DNA from: Fidelibacterota bacterium
Lineage (GTDB): Bacteria > Marinisomatota > Marinisomatia > Marinisomatales > UBA1611
Direction of reading: 5' to 3'
NCBI GenBank assembly: GCA_002694025.1
Contig: NZKX01000132.1
Span: 1-6,156, forward strand
Length of the DNA stretch: 6,156 bases
Both the position numbers and the translations under genes were made by a program. The notes beneath the pieces were generated by a model that worked only from the letters and a program-made list of their open reading frames with translations, was not told where the DNA came from and searched no databases. Below, piece after piece: positions 1 to 5,399 of the stretch. Every line of letters starts with the position of its first letter. Position 1 is the stretch's first letter.

Positions 1-77
1 CCACGTTGATAGGCTGGATGTGGAAGCGCAGTAATGCGTGCAGCTGACCAGTACTAATAGCTCAATTGGCTTGATTT
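1..77 (+). rRNA. rrl: 23S ribosomal RNA, 3' end (partial)
   Basis: The first ~77 bases match the strongly conserved 3' end of bacterial 23S rRNA (domain VI). Recognisable pieces are GTTGATAGGCTGGATGTGG, AAGCGCAGTAATGCGTG, the near-invariant GTACTAATAGCTC, and a final GGCTTGATTT corresponding to the strand that pairs with the 5' end of 23S. The wording is alphaproteobacterial in style. The body of the gene lies before the window. The end near position 77 is placed by analogy with known 23S ends and may be off by a few bases. Composition changes abruptly after it to AT-rich DNA. No 5S rRNA follows anywhere in the window, although in most bacteria it comes within a few hundred bases. Confidence 0.95.
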
Positions 78-100
78 ATGCACTGAAAAAAATTTTAAAT

Positions 101-113
101 AGATAACTTATCT
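101..113. repeat. Short perfect dyad between 23S rRNA and first CDS
   Basis: AGATAA-C-TTATCT is a perfect inverted repeat with a 1-nt centre, in the 76-bp spacer between the 23S end and the first start codon. As RNA it could form only a 5-bp AU-rich stem with a 3-nt loop and no U-tract follows, so it is not a convincing terminator. It could be an operator-like DNA dyad or a chance palindrome in AT-rich DNA. Nothing else recognisable, such as a tRNA, 5S rRNA or clear promoter, is seen in this spacer. Confidence 0.25.
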
Positions 114-153
114 CAATAATTAAAATTTATTTTGTAAAGTTTAATTAATAATC

Positions 154-1326
154 ATGAAGAAAAACTGTCCTATTTGTTCAAATATAACAAATTTGTTTTT
201 AGAGAAAAAAAAACAACCAACAAAAATATTCCCCACTAGTAATCTCAAAGGATTAAAAAAAAAAGATCTTAATATTTATTTTTGTAAAAAATGTCAGTAT
301 GGATTTCAATACCCTTTTCCGACAAATAAGCAAATTGATAACTTCTACCTTGAAGAACAAGATGAGTATGTTTCTTTAATCGAAAAACCAGAAATTGGAG
401 TTGATCAAGAAATTGAAAAGATTAATTTTATCAAGAAGTCAATCATAAAACAGTTTCCAAAAAAAAAGGAAAAATTAAGAATTGTAGAAGTGGGTGGCTT
501 TGATGGTTTTTGTATAAAAAACGTATTCAATTCAAAAAAGTCTGAAAAGATTTTAATTGAACCAAATAAAAAGGGTTGTAAAATTGCAAAAAAAAATGGC
601 TTAAAAACAATTAATTCATATTTAAATACACGTATAGCAAAAAATTATAAAAATCACTTTGATATTGTAATATGTAAGCACGCCATAGAGCATGTTAAAA
701 ATATTAAATTATTTTCAAAGAATTTAATAAGACTATTAAATAAAAATGGATTATTATTTTTAGAAACGCCAGATTTAGATAGAGTTGTTAAAAAAGGTTT
801 AACCAGAGTTTTTATTTTGCAACATTTACATTATTTTTCAAAAAAGAGTCTTGAAATATTATTTGATACGTTAACTTTGAAAAGTTTCCAAAATAATCTT
901 GTTGAGGATACATCTAGTATTTTGTTATTTCAAAAAAAAAATAAACGAAGTATTAAAAGATTTAAAAAACTTAAAATTTCAATCAAACTCTTTAAAAAAT
1001 CTTTAAATAACCAAAAAAAAAATTTACAAAATTTTATTAAAAAAAACTCAAAAAAAAATATTTATATTTATGGAGCTAGTTCTGTGGTAAATGATATTTT
1101 TTCAACCTACAGAATTCGAAAAGAAAAAATTTCAGCTATAATCGATAGTGATAAAAGCAAAGAAAAAAAAAGACTTCCTATTGTGAAAAATTTACCCATC
1201 CATCACATCAAAAATAATAAATTAGACAAAAAATCAGCCATTATAATTTCCACTGTAGACAAAAGAGCTGTAAAAAAAATTTTAAAAGAGAATAATTTCA
1301 GATCTAATATATTTAGTTTTTATTAA
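154..1326 (+). CDS. Class I SAM-dependent methyltransferase, C-methyltransferase type with Zn-finger and C-terminal Rossmann-like domain
   Basis: A 390-aa protein with the three-part build of sugar C-methyltransferase-like enzymes. The N-terminal zinc-binding module (about residues 1-60) carries two Cys pairs, CPIC (5-8) and CKKC (44-47). The middle SAM domain (about 85-250) has motif I VEVGGFDG (111-118), an acidic motif II region LIEPN (134-138), FDIVICKHAIEHV (169-181) as motif IV/post-IV, and HLHYFS (224-229), typical of this family. After a Lys-rich linker, the C-terminal part (about 300-390) has YIYGASS (304-310) and a DSD (331-333), matching the C-terminal nucleotide-binding-like domain of TylC3/NovU-type C-methyltransferases. 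The family methylates nucleotide-linked keto-sugars with S-adenosylmethionine in the cytoplasm; the actual substrate here is unknown. Length is close to the usual ~400 aa. The ATG at 154 is right at the Zn-finger start; no Shine-Dalgarno is obvious. It is the first gene after 23S rRNA and co-directional with it. Six A-runs of 9-10 bases lie inside the gene. The domain call is confident and the sugar role is inferred. Confidence 0.88.
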   Translation: MKKNCPICSNITNLFLEKKKQPTKIFPTSNLKGLKKKDLNIYFCKKCQYGFQYPFPTNKQIDNFYLEEQDEYVSLIEKPEIGVDQEIEKINFIKKSIIKQFPKKKEKLRIVEVGGFDGFCIKNVFNSKKSEKILIEPNKKGCKIAKKNGLKTINSYLNTRIAKNYKNHFDIVICKHAIEHVKNIKLFSKNLIRLLNKNGLLFLETPDLDRVVKKGLTRVFILQHLHYFSKKSLEILFDTLTLKSFQNNLVEDTSSILLFQKKNKRSIKRFKKLKISIKLFKKSLNNQKKNLQNFIKKNSKKNIYIYGASSVVNDIFSTYRIRKEKISAIIDSDKSKEKKRLPIVKNLPIHHIKNNKLDKKSAIIISTVDKRAVKKILKENNFRSNIFSFY

Positions 1327-1329
1327 TTA

Positions 1330-1345
1330 TTTGGTGGAAACTAAA
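1330..1345 (+). other. Small hairpin with GGAA tetraloop downstream of the methyltransferase gene
   Basis: Four bases after the first gene's stop codon, TTTGGT-GGAA-ACTAAA can fold into a 6-bp stem (one G-U pair) closed by a GNRA-class GGAA loop. On the + strand it is followed by A's, not T's, so it is not a standard intrinsic terminator; it might protect or pause the transcript end, or be chance. Confidence 0.25.
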
Positions 1346-1437
1346 AAAATACTTAATTAAACATGTTTGTTATATTAGAATTAGCAACAGTAAGGAGAAA
1401 AAATTTTATATAATTAAGATTGATAAATTATTATTAA

Positions 1438-2319
1438 ATGTATTGTTTGACTGATTACTCCGAGGCCTTAGTAAAAAATTTAATCTGGATCACAGGTCCA
1501 GCTAGATCTGGAACCTCAATTTTAGGAAAAATAATTTCAACAACAAAAAATACTGAATACTTTTTTGAACCAGAGTTACTTTTTTCACTTTTACCAATGA
1601 TGAGCAAATTAAGTCTACCTGAATGGAATTTAATATATAAAACATATTTGTCTGAAGAACTTTTATTCAATAGTGTTGTTGGAAGAAAATTAAATTTTAG
1701 AACGATCGATGATAGTTTTATAAAAAATTCTTTTTCACAAAAAGAAATTGAATTTAAGTTGAATAATCAATTAACCTCAAAAGTCCTAAAAAAGTATATT
1801 AATAAGAAAAAAATTAAAATGATTATTAAAATACCAGATTTGATAAATGAATTAACAATGTTAAAAAAAAGATTTAAGAGAAATAAATTTATCTCTACAA
1901 ATAGAAATTCATTTGATATTTTAAAATCACTTATAAAAAAAGATTGGTTTGATCAAAAAAATATCGTTAACAATAATTTTCCTCTTAAAATACAAAACGG
2001 TTTTAAGTATCCAATTTGGGTACCAAAAGACGATGTAAAGAAATGGAAAAATTATAATTCTCAAGAAAGATCAGCTTATTATATAATTTTAATGAAAAAT
2101 AAAATAAAAGAATTAAAACCTGATTACATAATTGATTATGAGAAGCTTTTGGAAAGTCCAAAAAATACAGTTTTGAATTTATGTAAAAATTTAAATTTAG
2201 ATTTTACAAAAAAGACAGCATTTATCATTAAATCTATAGATCAAAAAAAATTATATAAAAAAAGAACTAATCCTTCTTATAATATAAGAAAAGAGTTAAT
2301 AGAAAGATTGACTATCTAA
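1438..2319 (+). CDS. Sulfotransferase family protein (PAPS-dependent)
   Basis: A 293-aa protein with the fold markers of PAPS sulfotransferases. The phosphosulfate-binding loop ITGPARSGTS (18-27) sits at the N-terminus. IIKIPDL (129-135) corresponds to the central strand before the 3'-phosphate-binding segment STNRNSFDILKSL (153-165), with Arg157 and Ser159 as the likely 3'-phosphate ligands. The C-terminal YEKLLESPKNTVLNLCKNL (234-252) matches the usual sulfotransferase ending. The family moves a sulfuryl group from PAPS to a hydroxyl or amine; among glycan genes a sugar or lipid-linked acceptor is the natural guess. No signal peptide is seen, so it is probably cytoplasmic. ATG 1438 is the first possible start, since an in-frame TAA sits directly before it, but no Shine-Dalgarno is well placed. 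An AAGGAG at 1392-1397 is 40 nt too far, and a GAGG at 1462-1465 precedes a GTA codon just before the P-loop. A perfect TATAAT (1409-1414) lies upstream without a matching -35 box. The gene is 111 bp downstream of the methyltransferase gene and co-directional. Confidence 0.85.
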   Translation: MYCLTDYSEALVKNLIWITGPARSGTSILGKIISTTKNTEYFFEPELLFSLLPMMSKLSLPEWNLIYKTYLSEELLFNSVVGRKLNFRTIDDSFIKNSFSQKEIEFKLNNQLTSKVLKKYINKKKIKMIIKIPDLINELTMLKKRFKRNKFISTNRNSFDILKSLIKKDWFDQKNIVNNNFPLKIQNGFKYPIWVPKDDVKKWKNYNSQERSAYYIILMKNKIKELKPDYIIDYEKLLESPKNTVLNLCKNLNLDFTKKTAFIIKSIDQKKLYKKRTNPSYNIRKELIERLTI

Positions 2320-2513
2320 TATCGGTTGTGTGGAAGTATTTATTTCGTGCCTATTGTTTTCTTCGGGTTGATTTATCAGAGTTGATTTAAGGCCTTTTAT
2401 TTCTCTTGATAATTCAAAACTTTATTTATTATTTATGATGATGACGGCTGATTTACGTAATAATTCTAATTTTTATAATAATGCGTCTTTTATTATTTTC
2501 TAATTAATTTCTT
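2320..2513. other. Convergent intergenic region, possible coding remnant
   Basis: This is the 194-bp gap between a + strand gene and a - strand gene that converge. Its first ~80 bases are about one third G+C by hand count, clearly above the flanking genes. Two frames stay open longer than expected for such AT-rich DNA. A + strand frame, 2372-2503, holds 43 sense codons before TAA and contains three consecutive ATGs (2435-2443), giving at most a 22-aa peptide starting MMMTADLRNN. A - strand frame from 2421 to 2299 holds 41 codons, including SFELSREIKGLK, but has TAA codons upstream and no start. Neither resembles a family I recognise. The region also carries GTTGATTTA twice (2367-2375 and 2381-2389), with the near copy GCTGATTTA at 2447-2455. 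It could be a decayed gene end or a recombination scar. No strong GC-rich bidirectional terminator is visible. Confidence 0.35.
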
Positions 2514-3296
2514 TTAGATATTTTTAAAATAAAAATCTAGCTGTTTTGAATTATATTTTCCTAAAGCAGACTCTTTTAGGTAGAATAAATGTTGATCATT
2601 TAATTTATCATAAAGATATTTCCAATCTCTTTGTAAATTTGTTTTTAAAAATCTAGCATTTGCAGCTCTACCGTCAGTAATTATTATTGTCCCTGGTGTC
2701 AAAAAGTGTTCAAATTTTAATATATCACAAGACATGGGCATCATATCTTTGTGTTTTAAATTTAAGCCACTCACATTACCTTTAATATTAAATTGATCAG
2801 GCCCATCCAAATATATTAAGTCAGGATTGATAAGTGGTAATTTTTTAAATTGAGTGCAAATTCTTCCATTAAAGGAAGTCATTTCCGCCTCGCTATAGTG
2901 AAAATTTGTTTTTTTTAATTGTTTTTTTGATAATCTTTTTTTTGCAATATTTAAATACTTTTTTTCATTATCTAAACAATGAAGTTCAAAAGGGTTGTTT
3001 CTTCTTAACTTTTTAATTTTATCAGAATATTTATTTTTATTAATTTCTAAAGCATTTGCAAAGACTAAAGATGACCATCCAGTTCCAAATTCAAGAACTG
3101 TTGTTCTTCTGTATTTTAACGTATATTGATGAAGCAAATATAAATCTCTTAATTCTGGCTTGTATGCATCACTGACTTTCATTTCATTGACAAATCTATC
3201 TCTTTTTTTTGAGGGTTTTAATAAAATATTTAATCCATATGAATTAAAATATTGAACTAATTTTTTTTGTTTAGGTACTTGGATAGGTTTAAACAT
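2514..3296 (-). CDS. Class I SAM-methyltransferase-fold protein of unknown substrate
   Basis: A 260-aa protein with a SAM-type Rossmann core but no family-specific signature that I recognise. VLEFGTGWSS (67-76) is a good motif I glycine loop. ELHCLDNEKKYLNIAKKRL (104-122) fits strand 2, with Asp109 in the usual acidic ribose-binding position. DLIYLDGPDQ (159-168) is a motif IV-like strand end, and TPGTIIITDGRAANARFLK (200-218) is the late strand plus a conserved-looking Asp/Arg patch. The YLDGP plus IITDGR pattern recalls Methyltransf_24 and similar small-molecule or sugar methyltransferases, and a non-methyltransferase use of the fold cannot be excluded. The ~60-residue N-terminus is basic and lacks a signal peptide or membrane segment. 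It is last in the - strand gene series, 56 bp after the aminotransferase gene; a promoter candidate in that gap would give it a short leader of about 15 nt. The start ATG at 3296 has no clear Shine-Dalgarno. Methyl transfer to a glycan precursor is inferred from context only. Confidence 0.75.
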   Translation of the reverse strand: MFKPIQVPKQKKLVQYFNSYGLNILLKPSKKRDRFVNEMKVSDAYKPELRDLYLLHQYTLKYRRTTVLEFGTGWSSLVFANALEINKNKYSDKIKKLRRNNPFELHCLDNEKKYLNIAKKRLSKKQLKKTNFHYSEAEMTSFNGRICTQFKKLPLINPDLIYLDGPDQFNIKGNVSGLNLKHKDMMPMSCDILKFEHFLTPGTIIITDGRAANARFLKTNLQRDWKYLYDKLNDQHLFYLKESALGKYNSKQLDFYFKNI

Positions 3297-3318
3297 AAGT
3301 TTATTTAATTTAAGATTT

Positions 3319-3348
3319 ATTATAGCAAAATTAGATCAATTAAAACAA
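3319..3348 (-). promoter_or_regulatory. Candidate sigma-70 promoter for the terminal methyltransferase-like gene
   Basis: Read on the - strand, the 56-bp gap before the methyltransferase-like gene contains TGCTATAAT: a perfect -10 hexamer (3324-3319) with the extended -10 TG. An 18-bp spacer separates it from TTGTTT (3348-3343), a partial -35 box. Predicted transcription would begin near 3312, about 15 nt before the start codon at 3296. TATAAT arises often by chance in DNA this AT-rich, so the TG extension and the placement are the real support. Confidence 0.4.
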
Positions 3349-3352
3349 AAAT

Positions 3353-4684
3353 TTATTTTGTAAGTCTATGAAAACCCATTTGCTTAGCTGGTCCTTCCAA
3401 ATGGTTTTTTAATTTTCCTTTTTTTTCTAAAAAAGATATTTTTTTGAATACTTTTTCACATGCTTCTTTATAAATTTTTAAACTTTTGTTGTCATGTTTT
3501 AGATTTGCATAACATCTGTCGGAGGCTAAAATATTAAGCTTTAACATTTCTTGATTAAAAAATGTAATTGTATCAGGCCAATTTTTTGTTTTTATTTTAA
3601 AAGAAGCTAAAGGATTAATTCCATAAATTTCAATGTCTAAATTATTTTTTTTTGCAGCTTCACTCCAAATCTTTTTTATCTTGATACCAATATTATTTAA
3701 TTTTGAGCCTAGTTTAAGTTTTTTATGTTTTTTAATGAATTCAAGTGCACAAGCAGGCCCTATTCTCTCTGACCAAAAAGAACTACTTATGAATGAGTTA
3801 AGTGCTAAAGATAAAATTTTTTTTTTACCAACTATTGCACCCATTGGAATACCGTTAGCAATTGTTTTTCCATAAACAACGATGTCAGGATTTACTCCAA
3901 GTTTCTGATGAGCTCCACCTGTGTTTATTCTCCATCCAGATGTGATTTCATCAAAAATTAAAACACAATTATTTTTGTTTGCTATTTTTCTAAGTTCAAT
4001 AATAAATTTTTTGTCTGCATAACTCTCTCTACAAGGCTCAAGTATTATGGCAGCACAACTTTTTGCTCTCTTTCTGACAACATTATCTAAGTCTTCCCAA
4101 TTATTAAATTTAAAAGGTATTACACTTCCCTTTAAGCCTTTAGGAACTCCTAGTGGCTCTAAACCAGGTAATAAATGTTCATTTAATTTTTTTTTTGACG
4201 ATAAATTTGCAGATAAATACCAGTCATGCCAACCGTGATAACCACAAAATAAAATTTTATCTTTTTTTGTATATGCTCTACTTAATCTAGCAGCAATTGA
4301 CATTGATTCTCCGCCAGTACGGCAAAATTTTACAGAGCCAGCCCATTTATGAATTTTTAATAATTCTTCAGCAAGCTCAATATCTTCAGGCGGATTTAAA
4401 GTTGTCATTGATCCTGATTTTAGAACTTTAATTGCACGATTGTTAATGTCCTCATCAGCATATCCCAATACACTTGTACCTATTCCAACCATTGTAAAAT
4501 CTAAATATTTCTTTCCATTGAGATCCCATATATTTATCCCTTTAGCTTTTGAGTAATAAGTCGGCCATTTTCCACCAGGCAAGTACATTTCAGGCCTTTT
4601 ACCCAATAAACCGCTTAGACCAGGTATGATTTGATGCGCATATTTTTGTAATTCTTTTTTATTATTTTTAATTTTCTTAAACAT
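3353..4684 (-). CDS. Class III PLP-dependent aminotransferase, glutamate-1-semialdehyde aminomutase-like
   Basis: A 443-aa fold-type I PLP enzyme of the class III (GSA aminomutase-like) group, of normal length. Visible landmarks are GINIWDLNGKKYLDF (49-63), the family's N-terminal strand pair; TGGESMSIAARLSRA (123-137), a phosphate-binding helix start where GSA aminomutase has a G-T-E-A type sequence; GYHGWHDW (148-155), whose aromatic residues stack on PLP; ILEPCRE (214-220); IFDEITSGWR (243-252), with Asp245 pairing with the pyridine nitrogen; and YGKTIANGIPMGAIVG (271-286), with Lys273 as the Schiff-base lysine. All catalytic positions look intact. It is unlikely to be the tetrapyrrole enzyme HemL. 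The SSFWSERIGPACALE stretch (301-315) and the direct coupling to a CMP-sugar synthetase suit the aminotransferases found in surface-glycan clusters, which aminate a keto-sugar or act on a small side-chain precursor. Its ATG overlaps the end of the cytidylyltransferase gene by 8 bp, which implies translational coupling. The enzyme class is sure; the substrate is unknown. Confidence 0.9.
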   Translation of the reverse strand: MFKKIKNNKKELQKYAHQIIPGLSGLLGKRPEMYLPGGKWPTYYSKAKGINIWDLNGKKYLDFTMVGIGTSVLGYADEDINNRAIKVLKSGSMTTLNPPEDIELAEELLKIHKWAGSVKFCRTGGESMSIAARLSRAYTKKDKILFCGYHGWHDWYLSANLSSKKKLNEHLLPGLEPLGVPKGLKGSVIPFKFNNWEDLDNVVRKRAKSCAAIILEPCRESYADKKFIIELRKIANKNNCVLIFDEITSGWRINTGGAHQKLGVNPDIVVYGKTIANGIPMGAIVGKKKILSLALNSFISSSFWSERIGPACALEFIKKHKKLKLGSKLNNIGIKIKKIWSEAAKKNNLDIEIYGINPLASFKIKTKNWPDTITFFNQEMLKLNILASDRCYANLKHDNKSLKIYKEACEKVFKKISFLEKKGKLKNHLEGPAKQMGFHRLTK

Positions 4685-5399
4685 TTTGATTTTTTATTGA
4701 ATACATGCTTTTTGCTATAAAGAGGTCTATTTTATCATCGATATCAATAGCTCTGTCTACTACAAAAGGAAAACATTTTTTTCCTAGATATTCATTATTA
4801 AATATATTTTTTGTGTAAATAATATCCAAGTAGCCATTTGCTGTATAAGATTTTATAAAATTTTGTCTTGGATTATTTGCATCATCAATAGATTGAGAGG
4901 AAATTACTGGTTTTAGTTTATTTTTTTTAATAAAAAATTTTTTATGCACTGGTTCATTCATTTCATGGACAGAAACTAAAGAATCATAGTTTTTAAGTTT
5001 TTTGAACTTTAATATTGCTTTTTCAATTATATTTTTTTTTCTGAGAGGCGTAGTTGGTCTTAATAATATAATGAATTTGGGTAATTTATTTTCTGTTTTG
5101 TAAATATTAATTAAAAATTCTTTAATTACGTCATAGTCATTTGCATAATCACTAGATGTCTTTTTGCTTCTTAAAAATGGAACTTCAGCCTCATATTTTT
5201 TGCCCTCTAATTTGATATTATTTGAATCTGTAGATAAAAATGTTCTGTTAATATATTTAGTCTTTTTCGAAATCCTAATAGCATGTGCAACTAAACTTAA
5301 TTTTCCAATTTTTTTTAAATTTTTATTTTTAATTCTTTTAGAACCAGATCTAGCTGGTATTAGCGACCAAACTTCATTAGAGAATTTAAAATTTGACAT
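4677..5399 (-). CDS. CMP-sugar cytidylyltransferase, acylneuraminate cytidylyltransferase (NeuA/LegF/PseF) family
   Basis: A 240-aa nucleotidyltransferase of the CMP-nonulosonate synthetase family, which uses CTP to make a CMP-activated acidic sugar plus diphosphate in the cytoplasm. The nucleotide-binding N-terminal motif is IPARSGSKRIKNKNLKK (14-30). STD (56-58) follows the second strand, LLRPTTPLRKK (112-122) is the typical RPTsPLR motif, and NPRQ (177-180), TANGYLDI (186-193) and DIDDKIDL (219-226) are the sugar-binding and metal-binding carboxylate segments. IPARSGSKRI resembles bacterial legionaminate/pseudaminate-type synthetases more than classical NeuA, but the sugar cannot be fixed from this. 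I chose ATG 5399, whose A is the last base of the upstream TGA stop (TGATG); a TTG one codon earlier (5402) would also be in frame. The stop overlaps the aminotransferase start by 8 bp. At 240 aa it is near the single-domain family length. No NeuB-type synthase is visible in this window. Confidence 0.92.
   Translation of the reverse strand: MSNFKFSNEVWSLIPARSGSKRIKNKNLKKIGKLSLVAHAIRISKKTKYINRTFLSTDSNNIKLEGKKYEAEVPFLRSKKTSSDYANDYDVIKEFLINIYKTENKLPKFIILLRPTTPLRKKNIIEKAILKFKKLKNYDSLVSVHEMNEPVHKKFFIKKNKLKPVISSQSIDDANNPRQNFIKSYTANGYLDIIYTKNIFNNEYLGKKCFPFVVDRAIDIDDKIDLFIAKSMYSIKNQNV

Noticed and set aside
78..153. 5S rRNA or tRNA following 23S
   Set aside because: The spacer is 76 bp of AT-rich DNA, too short and with no conserved 5S or tRNA elements; none is seen later in the window either.
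1409..1414. Perfect TATAAT upstream of the sulfotransferase as a promoter
   Set aside because: No acceptable -35 box lies 16-18 bp upstream and no TG extension is present. A lone hexamer is common at this base composition.
1455..1670. 71-codon - strand open frame inside the sulfotransferase gene
   Set aside because: It is antisense to a gene with clear sulfotransferase motifs, has no recognisable domain, and sits on the shadow strand.
2477..2497. Possible bidirectional terminator AATAAT...ATTATT at the convergent junction
   Set aside because: The stem is only 6 A-T pairs with a 9-base loop, too weak to call as an intrinsic terminator.
3633..3875. 80-codon + strand open frame antisense to the aminotransferase
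   Set aside because: Its hydrophobic look comes from reading Lys-rich codons backwards (Phe/Leu), and the opposite strand carries the PLP lysine motif.
4047..4238. 63-codon + strand open frame antisense to the aminotransferase
   Set aside because: It lies wholly inside the conserved PLP enzyme on the other strand, with no independent signal.
3353..4684. Calling the aminotransferase hemL (tetrapyrrole synthesis)
   Set aside because: The family fold is shared, but the operon with a CMP-sugar synthetase and the changed GGES and SSFWSERIGPA stretches point to a glycan pathway paralogue.
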